DNA of 64,000 nucleotides from Xanthomonas sacchari (GTDB lineage Bacteria; Pseudomonadota; Gammaproteobacteria; Xanthomonadales; Xanthomonadaceae): NCBI RefSeq assembly GCF_040529065.1, contig NZ_CP132343.1, positions 930,001 to 994,000 of the forward strand, read 5' to 3'. Shown piece by piece: positions 17,011 to 24,583 of this stretch (position 1 is its first letter; each line of letters starts with the position of its first letter). The notes under the pieces were generated by a model. It saw only the letters and a program-made list of their open reading frames with translations, ran no database searches and was not told where the DNA came from. The position numbers and the translations under genes were made by a program.

Positions 17011-19689
17011 ATGCCCGACCCCCGCACCCAACAGGCCGACGCCCTGATCGGCGAACTGCAGCGCGAGCGCGGCGGGCGCCTGACCGTGTTCCTCGGCGCG
17101 GCGCCGGGGGTGGGCAAGACCTACGCGATGCTGTCGCGCGCGCGGCAGTTGCAGCAGCAGGGCAGCAAGCTGGTGGTCGGCGTGGTCGAGACCCACGGCC
17201 GCGCCGAGACCGCGGCGTTGCTGGAAGGCCTCACCGTGCAGCCGCGGCGGCGGCTGGAGTATCGCGGCCGGACCCTGGACGAGATGGACCTGGATGCGTT
17301 GCTGGCGCTGCGCCCGCCGCTGGTGCTGGTGGACGAACTGGCCCATCGCAACGCGCCCGGCAGCCGCCACGAGCGGCGCTGGCAGGACGTGCAGGAGCTG
17401 CTCGACGCCGGCATCGACGTCTACAGCACGGTCAACATCCAGCACCTGGAAAGCCTCAACGACGTGGTCCACCGCATCACCGGCGTGCGCGTCAGCGAGA
17501 CCGTGCCCGATGCGATCTTCGACCGCCTGCGCGACATCGTGCTGGTCGACCTGCCGCCACGCGAGCTGATCGAACGCCTGCAGCAGGGCAAGGTCTACCT
17601 GCCCGAGCAGGCCGGGCAGGCGTTGCAGGCGTTCTTCTCGCCGTCGAACCTGGCCGCGCTGCGCGAGCTGGCGATGCAGACCGCCGCCGACCGCGTCGAC
17701 AACGACCTGCGCGACGTGCAGGCCGCGCAGGGCCGCACCAGCGTCGCCCTGCGGCGCACGGTGATGGTGGCGATCGACGGGCGCGGCCAGTCCGACTACC
17801 TGGTGCGGGTGGCGCGGCGCCTGGCCGAGCGCCGCGGCGCGCCGTGGACCGTGGTCACCGTGCAGACCCAGGCGCAGCCGGATGCCGACTGGCAACTGGA
17901 GATCGACCGTGCGTTCGCTCTGGCGCGCCGGCTCGGCGGCGAGGCCGCGCTGCTGCACGGCGCCAACGTCGCCGACGCCTTGCTCGACCACGCCGCGCGC
18001 AGCGGCGTGTCCACCCTAGTGCTGGGCCGCACCCGCGAGCGCCCGCTGGCGCGCATGATCAACCGCACCCTGACCCAGCAACTGCTGCAACGCGGCGCGC
18101 ACTACGAACTGGTGATCATCAGTTCGCCGGAAGCGCGCGCGCGGGCCCGGCGGCGCTGGCGCAGCCCGGCGCACTGGCTGTCGCGCGACGACCTGCTGTT
18201 CGCCACGGTGGCCTCGGCGCTGGCGGTGGTGGTCGCCTGGATCGCCGAAAGTTGGGTCGGCATCGACGACCTGTCGATGGTGTTCATCGTCGCGGTGGTG
18301 ATGGTCGCGTCGAAGACGCGGATGACCGCGGCGGTGCTGGCGGCGCTGCTGAGTTTCTTCAGCTACAACTTCTTCTTTATCGAACCGCGCTTCACCTTCC
18401 AGATCGGCGCGCGCCAGGGCGTGGTCACGGTGCTGCTGTTCCTGGTCGCGGCCCTGGTCGCCGGGCGCCTGGCCTCGCGCCTGCGCATGCAGGTGCTGGC
18501 GCTGCGCGCGGTCAACGCACAGACCACCGCACTGCAGCGGCTGGGCCGCGAACTCACCAGTGCCGCCGACCTGGGGCAGGTGCTGGAGGCCGGCCGCCGC
18601 GCGCTCGCCGGCACCCTCGATGCCGAGGCCTGGCTGCGCCTGCAACCGCTGGAGCGCGCGCACGCCGAGGCCGACGACTACGCGCCGTCGATGGCCGCGG
18701 TGGACCGCAGCGCCGCCGATTGGGCGCAGCGCCACGGTCAGGCCACCGGGCGCTTCACCGACACCCTGGCCGGCGCGAGCTGGTGGTTCCTGCCGGTGCG
18801 CCACGAACGCGGCACCATCGGCGTGGTCGGCCTGCGCTTCGGCGCCGGTGTGCAGCGCCCGGGCCTGGAGCAGCAGCGCCTGGCCGAGGCGATGGTCGAG
18901 GACATCGGCCAGGCGGCGCTGCGCACGCGCCTGGTCGCCGACCTGGAAAGCGCGCGTGTCAGCGGCGAGACCGAGCGGCTGCGCTCGGCCCTGCTGTCCT
19001 CGGTCTCGCACGACCTGCGCTCGCCGCTGGCGGCGATGATCGGCGCGGCCAGCAGCCTGTCCAGCTACGGCAAGGCAATGGATGCGGAGGATCGCCGCAG
19101 CCTGCTCGAGACGATCCAACTGGAAGGCGAGCGCCTGGACCGCTACATCCAGAACCTGCTGGACATGACCCGGCTCGGCCACACCGGGCTGACCTTGAAC
19201 CGCGACTGGATCGGCGTGGACGAATTGATCGGCTCGGCCGCGCGGCGCCTGCAGCGCTACCAGCCGCAGGTGCGCCTGGACATCGCCCTGGCCGCGGAGC
19301 TGCCGACGCTGTGGGTGCACCCGGCACTGGTCGAACAGGCGATCTTCAACGTGCTGGAGAACGCCGCCAAGTTCTCGCCGGCTGACGCGGCGATCCGCGT
19401 CGCCGCCGGCATGGTCGAGGGCCGCCTGCGCATCGACATCAGCGACCGCGGCCCGGGCATTCCCGAGGACGAGCGCGCGCGCATCTTCGACATGTTCTAC
19501 AGCGTCGAGCGCGGCGACCGCGGCCGCCACGGCACCGGCCTGGGCCTGACCATCTGCCAGGGCATGATCGGCGCGCACGGCGGCAGCGTCGAGGCGTTGC
19601 CGGGCCCAGATGGCCGCGGCACCACGATCCGCATTACCCTGCCGCTCATCGAACCCGCCGCGCCGCCGTCCCGCCCCGATGCCGACTGA
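17011..19689 (+). CDS. kdpD: Osmosensitive K+ channel sensor histidine kinase KdpD
   Basis: KdpD senses K+ limitation or osmotic stress and phosphorylates KdpE. The 892 residues match E. coli KdpD (894) in layout. The N-terminal KdpD domain has a Walker A (GAAPGVGKTY, about residue 29) and the motif LVDELAHRNAPGSRH. A universal-stress-like domain follows (about 250-375), then four membrane helices (about 390-500). A GAF-like region (about 510-640) leads to the HisKA box SVSHDLRSPLAAM with His667, and an ATPase domain with ENAAKFSP, DRGPGIP and GTGLGL. The gene overlaps kdpE by 11 bp, so the pair is coupled. Confidence 0.97.
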   Translation: MPDPRTQQADALIGELQRERGGRLTVFLGAAPGVGKTYAMLSRARQLQQQGSKLVVGVVETHGRAETAALLEGLTVQPRRRLEYRGRTLDEMDLDALLALRPPLVLVDELAHRNAPGSRHERRWQDVQELLDAGIDVYSTVNIQHLESLNDVVHRITGVRVSETVPDAIFDRLRDIVLVDLPPRELIERLQQGKVYLPEQAGQALQAFFSPSNLAALRELAMQTAADRVDNDLRDVQAAQGRTSVALRRTVMVAIDGRGQSDYLVRVARRLAERRGAPWTVVTVQTQAQPDADWQLEIDRAFALARRLGGEAALLHGANVADALLDHAARSGVSTLVLGRTRERPLARMINRTLTQQLLQRGAHYELVIISSPEARARARRRWRSPAHWLSRDDLLFATVASALAVVVAWIAESWVGIDDLSMVFIVAVVMVASKTRMTAAVLAALLSFFSYNFFFIEPRFTFQIGARQGVVTVLLFLVAALVAGRLASRLRMQVLALRAVNAQTTALQRLGRELTSAADLGQVLEAGRRALAGTLDAEAWLRLQPLERAHAEADDYAPSMAAVDRSAADWAQRHGQATGRFTDTLAGASWWFLPVRHERGTIGVVGLRFGAGVQRPGLEQQRLAEAMVEDIGQAALRTRLVADLESARVSGETERLRSALLSSVSHDLRSPLAAMIGAASSLSSYGKAMDAEDRRSLLETIQLEGERLDRYIQNLLDMTRLGHTGLTLNRDWIGVDELIGSAARRLQRYQPQVRLDIALAAELPTLWVHPALVEQAIFNVLENAAKFSPADAAIRVAAGMVEGRLRIDISDRGPGIPEDERARIFDMFYSVERGDRGRHGTGLGLTICQGMIGAHGGSVEALPGPDGRGTTIRITLPLIEPAAPPSRPDAD

Positions 19690-20407
19690 GTCCCACGCCG
19701 ATCCGATTCCGCCGCCGCGCGTGCTGGTCATCGACGACGAGCCGCAGATCCGCCGTTTCCTCGACATCAGCCTGCGCGCGCAGGGCTACCGCGTGCTGCA
19801 GGCCGACACCGGCGCCGCCGGCCTGGCGCAACTGGCCGCGCACGGCGCCGAACTGGTGGTGCTGGACATCGGCCTGCCCGACCAGGACGGGCACAGCGTA
19901 CTGCGCGAACTGCGGCAATGGTCGTCGGTGCCGGTGATCATGCTGACCGTGCGCGCCGGCGAGGACGAGAAGGTGCAGGCGCTGGACGCCGGCGCCAACG
20001 ACTACGTGACCAAGCCATTCGGCGTGCAGGAACTGATGGCGCGCATCCGCGTGCTGCTGCGCATGCAGCCCGTCGCTGGCGAGGCCGAGCCGGTGTTCGA
20101 CGACGGCCACCTGCACATCCACCTGGGCCTGCGCGAAGTGCGCCTGGACGGCGAGGCGCTGCCGCTCAGCCGCAAGGAGTACGCGCTGCTCGCGTTGCTG
20201 CTGCGGCACAGCGGCCGCGTGGTGACGCAGCCGCAACTGCTGCGCGAACTGTGGGGGCCCACTCATCAGGACGACACCCACTACCTGCGCATCCTGGTCG
20301 GCAAGCTGCGGCAGAAACTCGGCGACAGCGCCGTGGCCCCGCGCTACATCGCCACCGAGCCGGGCGTGGGGCTGCGCTTCATAGGGGTGCAGTGCCCGCC
20401 GGCGTGA
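19679..20407 (+). CDS. kdpE: Response regulator KdpE
   Basis: KdpE is an OmpR-type regulator that activates the kdp operon when phosphorylated by KdpD. The receiver domain (residues about 14-130) has the acidic pair DD at 19-20, the phospho-acceptor Asp63 (VVLDIGLPDQDG), and the Lys of VTKPFG. The winged-helix domain follows with LSRKEYALLALLLRHSGRVV and the recognition-helix region DDTHYLRILVGKLRQKL. ATG at 19679 is preferred because it gives a chain start close to the receiver domain and an 11-bp overlap with kdpD. A REP palindrome downstream (20434) probably marks the transcript end. Confidence 0.96.
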   Translation: MPTESHADPIPPPRVLVIDDEPQIRRFLDISLRAQGYRVLQADTGAAGLAQLAAHGAELVVLDIGLPDQDGHSVLRELRQWSSVPVIMLTVRAGEDEKVQALDAGANDYVTKPFGVQELMARIRVLLRMQPVAGEAEPVFDDGHLHIHLGLREVRLDGEALPLSRKEYALLALLLRHSGRVVTQPQLLRELWGPTHQDDTHYLRILVGKLRQKLGDSAVAPRYIATEPGVGLRFIGVQCPPA

Positions 20408-20433
20408 TGGGTCTGGTGGCCTTGCTTGGATCT

Positions 20434-20503
20434 CGTAGGAGCGGCTTTAGCCGCGACCGACGATTACCGGTGACGTCCGGTCGCGGCTGAAGCCGCTCCT
20501 ACG
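20434..20503. repeat. REP palindrome after kdpE
   Basis: CGTAGGAGCGGCTTTAGCCGCGACC on the left is answered by GGTCGCGGCTGAAGCCGCTCCTACG on the right around a roughly 20-base centre. This is the common Xanthomonas REP type, with other copies here near 21171, 55691, 55835 (half) and 60366. It can form a long hairpin after the kdp transcript. Confidence 0.93.
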
Positions 20504-20554
20504 GCGGCAACGCATGCCCTGGGAGCGGGTGGAAAGCGATAAACGAAAGAACAG

Positions 20555-21055
20555 ATGACCGTGCGCTCCCATCCCATCGTGATCAACCCGGATCACTTCC
20601 TGCAAACGGAACGTGGTCGCGTGTGGACGCCGGAACGCAGCCAAGCAGCATGGCGGCAAAGCCACGACGCCCTGACGACGATCCTCGCCGGTCCGTGTGA
20701 ACCTGCGGGAGCCTGGACGGTCGTGATCGTATGCGGCCTCCAGGGCGCGGGAAAGACCACATGGATTGCGCGGCAACCGGTGCGGCCATGCACCGTCTAC
20801 TTCGACGCGGCCCTGCCGGGTGCCCGGCAGCGCGCGCCGATCGTCGCCATCGCGAAAGCGGCCGGTGCCAGGATCGAGGTCGTCTGGATCAAGGTCGCAT
20901 TACCGATTGCGCTCGCGCGGAATCTACAGCGGCCAGCGGACGAACAGGTGCCGGAGTCGGCGATCCGGTCCGTGGCCAGCCTGTTCGAAGCGCCGACGCT
21001 CGCCGAAGGCGCTGATCACGTCAGCTTGGTCACGCCTGCCGAATGGGCGCCTTGA
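20555..21055 (+). CDS. P-loop kinase-like ATP-binding protein (polynucleotide-kinase-like)
   Basis: The 166-residue protein has a Walker A, GLQGAGKTT, at residues 61-69, following a beta-strand (WTVVIVC). A second strand VYFDAALPGARQR resembles a Walker B/substrate region. The C-terminal pattern RNLQRPADEQVPESAIRSV...FEAP...EGADHV is that of the lid region in T4 polynucleotide-kinase-like small kinases (R-x-x-R...VPE...F-x-x-P...EG). The substrate is unknown. The start is ATG at 20555 after a weak AGAAAGAA site. It is flanked by REP palindromes on both sides, stands alone, and its codon use is less GC-extreme than that of its neighbours, so it may be an accessory gene. Confidence 0.72.
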   Translation: MTVRSHPIVINPDHFLQTERGRVWTPERSQAAWRQSHDALTTILAGPCEPAGAWTVVIVCGLQGAGKTTWIARQPVRPCTVYFDAALPGARQRAPIVAIAKAAGARIEVVWIKVALPIALARNLQRPADEQVPESAIRSVASLFEAPTLAEGADHVSLVTPAEWAP

Positions 21056-21170
21056 AGGCTGCGTGCGCGGCAGCGGCGTCCAGCACGTCGCACATCGCCG
21101 CCGCGACACGCATCGGTCGCCGGCAGCGATAGCGCAATGCCATCGCTTGTGACGCGATCGCCCAGCCCCT

Positions 21171-21237
21171 CGTAGGAGCGGCTTCAGCCGCGACCGTGGC
21201 CTTACCGGTGATGCCCATCGCGGCTAAAGCCGCTCCT
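21171..21237. repeat. REP palindrome interrupted by the IS110 element
   Basis: The left arm CGTAGGAGCGGCTTCAGCCGCGACC is complete, and the right arm GCGGCTAAAGCCGCTCCT stops at 21237 exactly where intact copies continue with AC. The missing continuation (ACGACGGC) is found at 22471 after the insertion sequence. Joining 21237 to 22471 restores a normal REP end, which places the insertion at a CT core dinucleotide. Confidence 0.88.
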
Positions 21238-21274
21238 TGTATCTGGACATGTCGCCCCTAGACAGGCGTCATGT

Positions 21275-21445
21275 CTTCCGACTGATCATCGGAGGAGGTG
21301 TGGCAGGTCCAGTCGCTCCTAAAGCTTCGAGCTTGCATCGTAGATCGGCTCCGCCCTCCACATGCTGGCCCTTGTGTGTCCGAACGGTATCCAGAGTCCG
21401 CTCCCGGGCGTGAACTCGCATCGACAAGGCAGGACCGGGCCCAGC
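21275..21445 (+). ncRNA. Predicted bridge RNA of the IS110 element
   Basis: The noncoding left end folds into a 5' hairpin and two internal-loop stems. Hairpin: CTTCCGA/TCGGAGG (21275-21295). Target loop: stem GTGTGG-AGG (21298-21307) with CCTCCACAT (21355-21363), left guide AGTCGCTCCTA (21311-21321), capping hairpin AAGCT/AGCTT (21322-21334), right guide TCGTAG (21338-21343). Donor loop: stem GCTGG+CCC (21364-21371) with GGG+CCAGC (21437-21445), inner GTCC/GGAC, left guide ACGGTATC (21384-21391), right guide ACAAG (21424-21428). The guides match the REP target and the joined element ends. Bridge RNAs of this layout and size (about 170-180 nt) are established for IS621. The exact RNA ends are not known. 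Confidence 0.8.
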
Positions 21446-21481
21446 GCCGATCATGACCCTGACACGATGGAGGAATCGCGT

Positions 21482-22453
21482 ATGTCTCCCGTCATCGGCA
21501 TCGACGTCGCCAAACGCAGTTTCGATGCGGCCATCGATCTGACCAATGGCAAGCACCGTACCAAGGCCAAGTTGTCCAACGATGCCAAGGGCTTCCAGGC
21601 CCTGCAGGCATGGCTGCAGACGCATGCGCAGCCCGATAGCTGGATCGCCATGGAGGCCACCGGCACCTATCACCAGGCGCTGGCCGAGTTCCTCCACGCA
21701 CGAGGCTATCAGGTGTGCGTGCTCAACCCTGCGCAGACGGCCGCGTACGCACGCAGCCAGCTCAGCCGGGTCAAGACCGATCGCAGCGATGCCAAGCTGA
21801 TCGCCAGTTATGCCCTGCGTCACCGCGAGCAGTTACGCCGTTGGCACCCTGATCCGCCGGCGCTCAAGCAGCTCAAAGCGCTGGTGCGCCGGCGCCAGGA
21901 TCTGCAACAGATGCTGCAGATGGAGCGCAACCGGCTGGACGTCGCTCCGGCCCAGGTGAAGGACTCGATCCAGGTCCATCTGGCCGATCTGCAACACCAC
22001 ATCGCCCAGATCGAGCAGGCCATCGATGACCACATCGACCAGGATCCGACCTTGCGTGGGCAGCGCGAGCTGCTGGTGAGCATCCAGGGGATTGCCGACA
22101 CCAGCGCGGCCTTGATGCTGGCCGAGCTTGGCGATGTGAGGCGCTTCGCCGATGCCGCGGCGGTGACCGCCTTCGCGGGCCTGAATCCGTGCCTGCAGCA
22201 GTCGGGCGACCGCAAAGGCCACGTCTGCATCTCGCGCACCGGCTCGCCCCGCCTGCGTGCGGGCCTGTTCATGCCGGCCCTGGTGGCCATGACCCACAAC
22301 CCGATCATCCGGACGCTGAAACAGCGGCTGAGCGAACGCGGCAAAGCCGGCAAGCAGATCGTGTGCGCCGCCATGCGCAAGCTCCTGCACCTGGCCTACG
22401 GGGTTCTCAAATCGGGTACGGCGTTCGATCCGAAAAGGGGACTTGCCTGCTAG
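21482..22453 (+). CDS. IS110-family transposase (bridge-RNA-guided recombinase)
   Basis: The 323-residue enzyme has the RuvC-like DEDD domain: Asp8 in IGIDVAK, Glu58 in AMEATGTYH, and Asp100/Asp103 in VKTDRSDAK. A coiled-coil segment (about 125-185) links it to the Transposase_20 domain, which contains IQGIADTSAALMLAELGD, FAGLNPCLQQSGDRKG with Ser241 as the likely nucleophile, and SRTGSPRLR. Spacing of these residues is nearly identical to IS621. ATG at 21482 follows GGAGGAA (21470-21476). The gene looks intact. Its product is expected to recombine element ends with a target chosen by the RNA encoded just upstream. Confidence 0.95.
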   Translation: MSPVIGIDVAKRSFDAAIDLTNGKHRTKAKLSNDAKGFQALQAWLQTHAQPDSWIAMEATGTYHQALAEFLHARGYQVCVLNPAQTAAYARSQLSRVKTDRSDAKLIASYALRHREQLRRWHPDPPALKQLKALVRRRQDLQQMLQMERNRLDVAPAQVKDSIQVHLADLQHHIAQIEQAIDDHIDQDPTLRGQRELLVSIQGIADTSAALMLAELGDVRRFADAAAVTAFAGLNPCLQQSGDRKGHVCISRTGSPRLRAGLFMPALVAMTHNPIIRTLKQRLSERGKAGKQIVCAAMRKLLHLAYGVLKSGTAFDPKRGLAC

Positions 22454-22470
22454 GGGGTAAGACGGTATCT
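22443..22470 (+). promoter_or_regulatory. Half of a junction promoter at the IS110 right end
   Basis: TTGCCT (22443-22448) is a -35-like hexamer. In the circular form, the right end plus core joins the left end, and a TATCTT -10-like hexamer (22466-22470 plus T21238) then falls 17 bases after it. That would transcribe the bridge RNA and transposase only when the element is excised. Junction promoters of this kind are known in IS110 elements. Confidence 0.45.
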
Positions 22471-22529
22471 ACGACGGCACCGCGGCATGGTGACGTTGCA
22501 ATGAATCAGCACGCGAAAGACGCTGTTGC

Positions 22530-22592
22530 GAATCCCGAATCCCGAATCCCGAATCCCGAATCCCGAATCCCGAATCCCGAATCCCGAATCCC
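22530..22592. repeat. Tandem heptamer array (GAATCCC x 9)
   Basis: Nine perfect tandem copies of GAATCCC run from 22530 to 22592, followed by one altered copy (GAACCCC) and scattered units to about 22645. This is the same heptamer that forms the arms of inverted repeats elsewhere in the window, here as one long arm without a partner. The copy number makes slippage likely, so it should vary between strains. Confidence 0.92.
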
Positions 22593-22645
22593 GAACCCCG
22601 GCTCTCAACAGCCGCCAGGCTGGTCATTCCGAATCCCGAATCCCC

Positions 22646-24031
22646 TCAAGGCTCCGGCAACACCTTCCCCGGATTGAGGATCCCATCCGGATCCAGCGCG
22701 CGCTTGATCGCGCGCATCGCATCCAGCGTGGCCGCGTCGAACGCCTGGTCCATGTAGTCGCGCTTGGCAACGCCAATGCCGTGTTCGCCGGACAGCGTGC
22801 CTTCCAGCGACAGCACCAGCGCGAACAGCCGCGGCAGCGCCGCTTGCGCGCGCGCGGTTTCGGCGGCGTCGTCGGGCGCGTACATGATGTTGACGTGCAG
22901 GTTGCCGTTGCCGGCATGGCCGAAGGCCACGATCGGCAGGTCGAACTCGGCGGCCAGCGCTTCCACGCCGGCGACCAGGTCGGGGATGCGCGACACCGGC
23001 ACCACCACGTCTTCGTTGATCTTGCCCGGGCGGATCGTGCGCAACGCCGGCGACAGCGCGCGGCGCGCGGCCCACAGGCGATCGCGCGCGCTGCCGTCGG
23101 CGGCCACGTCCAGCGTCAGCAGGCCGTCGCCCTCGGCCGCCGCGCCCAGCGCCTGCAGCGCGTAGGGCAGAGTGTCGTGGTCGCCGTCGGCCTCGATCAG
23201 CAGCATCGCGCCGGCCTCGGGCACATCGCTGCCGTTGCGGCGCAGCAGCGCGATCGCGCTGCGGTCCATGAACTCGAGCATGGTCGGCGTGCTCGGCTGC
23301 GCCATCAGCCGCGACACCGCGGCAGCGGCGGCGGCGGCGTCGCGGTACAGCGCGCGCAGCCCGGCCTGCGCCAGCGGCCGCGGCGACAGCTTCAGCGTCG
23401 CTTCCACGATCAGCGCCAGCGTGCCTTCGCTGCCGACCAGCAGGTGGGTCAGGTCGTAGCCGGTGGCGTCCTTTGTGTAGGCGCCGCCGCAGCGGATCAG
23501 CTCGCCCGTGCCGGTCACCGCGACCAGGCCGAGCACGTTGTCGCGGGTCGCGCCGTACTTCACCGCGCGCGGCCCACCGGCATTGGTCGACAGGTTGCCG
23601 CCGACGCTGCAGATCTCCGCGCTGGACGGATCCGGCGGCCAGAACAGCCCGTGCGGCGCCAAGGCCTGCTGCAGATCGCCGTTGAGCACGCCGGGTTCGA
23701 CCACCGCGCAGCGGTCGGCCGGGCGCAGTTGCACGATGCGGTTCATGCGCGCGAACGACAGCACCACGCCGCCAGTGAACGGCACCGCGGCGCCGGCGGT
23801 GCCGGTGCCGGCGCCGCGGGCCACCAGCGGCACGCGGTGCGCGCGGCAGGCGCGCACGATCGCCTGCACCTGCGCGCGGGTCTGCGGCAGCGCCACCGCG
23901 TCGGCCAGCGCCCAGCGCCGCGAATCGTCCTCGCCGTAGCGGCGCCGGCTGTCGGCGTCGGTGCGCCAGCCCTCTGGGCCGAGCAGGGTGGCGAGGGTGT
24001 CGGTGAGCGCGGCAGGCAGCGGTGTGGTCAT
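22646..24031 (-). CDS. FAD-linked oxidase (D-lactate/glycolate dehydrogenase type)
   Basis: The 461-residue protein has the FAD-binding type 4 domain (residues about 40-215) with VPLVARGAGTGTAGAAVP, the flavin contact PDPSSAEICSVGGNLSTNAGG, and GYDLTHLLVGSEGTLALIVEA. The C-terminal domain (about 230-460) carries GHAGNGNLHVN, EHGIGVAKRDYM and LDPDGILNPGKVLP. These are hallmarks of the GlcD/D-lactate dehydrogenase family, which oxidises 2-hydroxyacids and passes electrons to the respiratory chain or a partner protein. The exact substrate is uncertain. ATG at 24031 overlaps the end of the upstream YdjM-like gene by 4 bp, so the two are translationally coupled. Confidence 0.88.
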   Translation of the reverse strand: MTTPLPAALTDTLATLLGPEGWRTDADSRRRYGEDDSRRWALADAVALPQTRAQVQAIVRACRAHRVPLVARGAGTGTAGAAVPFTGGVVLSFARMNRIVQLRPADRCAVVEPGVLNGDLQQALAPHGLFWPPDPSSAEICSVGGNLSTNAGGPRAVKYGATRDNVLGLVAVTGTGELIRCGGAYTKDATGYDLTHLLVGSEGTLALIVEATLKLSPRPLAQAGLRALYRDAAAAAAAVSRLMAQPSTPTMLEFMDRSAIALLRRNGSDVPEAGAMLLIEADGDHDTLPYALQALGAAAEGDGLLTLDVAADGSARDRLWAARRALSPALRTIRPGKINEDVVVPVSRIPDLVAGVEALAAEFDLPIVAFGHAGNGNLHVNIMYAPDDAAETARAQAALPRLFALVLSLEGTLSGEHGIGVAKRDYMDQAFDAATLDAMRAIKRALDPDGILNPGKVLPEP

Positions 24032-24582
24032 GGCGAAGGCGGCGAAGAGGAAGACGCGGAGGGCGAGGGCGGCTGCAGCAGTTTCCAGGTGCACACCGCC
24101 AGCGCCAGCGGCAGCCACACCCAGCGCAGCTCCGACAGCAGTGTGGCCACGCCGCGGGCGCTGAAGAAACCGTTGGCGAACGGCGAGACCCGGATCGGCC
24201 GCCACGGCGCGAACCAGCGCTGCTCGCTCCACGGCCAGGTCAGGGCCACGCCGAGGCCGCCGGAGGTCATCGCATCGAGCAGCGGATGCGAGGCGGTGCA
24301 GACGAACAGCCACGTGGCCGCCTGCAGCGCGCCGGCGCGCAACGGTCGGTGCAGCAGCCCACCGAGCGCGCCCAGCACCACGGCGAACAGCAGCGAGTGG
24401 CTGGCGCCGCGATGGCCGAACGCGTCGGCGTAAGGAATGTGCAGGGCGAAGCCGAGCACATCGGCGTCGGGCAGCATCGACGCAACGACGCCGGCGCCGA
24501 GCAGGCGCGTGGAGATGCGCCCGCGATCGGCGGCGTCCCACAGCGCCAGCGGCACCGCGGCGTGGGTGAAGATGCTGGGCAC
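24028..24582 (-). CDS. Membrane-bound metal-dependent hydrolase, YdjM/DUF457 family
   Basis: The 184-residue protein begins (M)PSIFTHAAVPLALW, the typical start of YdjM-like proteins, and has membrane segments interrupted by histidines in conserved contexts: HRGASHSLLFA and TASHPLLDAMTSGG. These residues are thought to bind metal. In E. coli the relative is LexA-regulated, but its function is unknown. GTG at 24582 is chosen because it gives the family start and lies 1 base after the yraN stop; an ATG at 24609 would overlap yraN by 26 bases. The C-terminus is Ser/Pro-rich. It overlaps the FAD-linked oxidase gene. Confidence 0.82.
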   Translation of the reverse strand: MPSIFTHAAVPLALWDAADRGRISTRLLGAGVVASMLPDADVLGFALHIPYADAFGHRGASHSLLFAVVLGALGGLLHRPLRAGALQAATWLFVCTASHPLLDAMTSGGLGVALTWPWSEQRWFAPWRPIRVSPFANGFFSARGVATLLSELRWVWLPLALAVCTWKLLQPPSPSASSSSPPSP

Positions 24583-24583
24583 C

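Larger units (their letters stand above)
21238..22468 (+). mobile_element. IS110-family insertion sequence (IS621-like), complete
   Basis: The element is about 1231 bp and carries one DEDD transposase. Its ends are set by restoring the REP target: left flank AGCCGCTCCT (21228-21237), right flank CTACGACGG (22469-22477), with the CT core at both borders (21236-21237 and 22469-22470). There are no terminal inverted repeats, typical of the IS110 group. A 244-base noncoding left end precedes the gene and only 15 bases follow it. Targeting of REP sequences is known for several IS110 elements, including IS621. A subterminal imperfect inverted match, CCCCTAGACAGGC (21255-21267) against GCCTGCTAGGGG (22445-22456), is also present. 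Confidence 0.87.

Noticed and set aside
22441-22560. A bridge RNA downstream of the transposase, as in the IS1111 group
   Set aside because: Only 15 bases separate the stop from the element end, and the guide-like sequences all lie in the left end.
22530-22640. Protein-coding frames across the heptamer array
   Set aside because: They give only low-complexity repeats (such as NPESRIP) and have no ribosome binding site.
22646-24541. A 631-codon open frame on the minus strand
   Set aside because: Only the part from 24031 down is protein-like (FAD-linked oxidase). The upstream extension lies over the YdjM-like gene in another frame and is Arg/Ala-rich noise of high-GC DNA.
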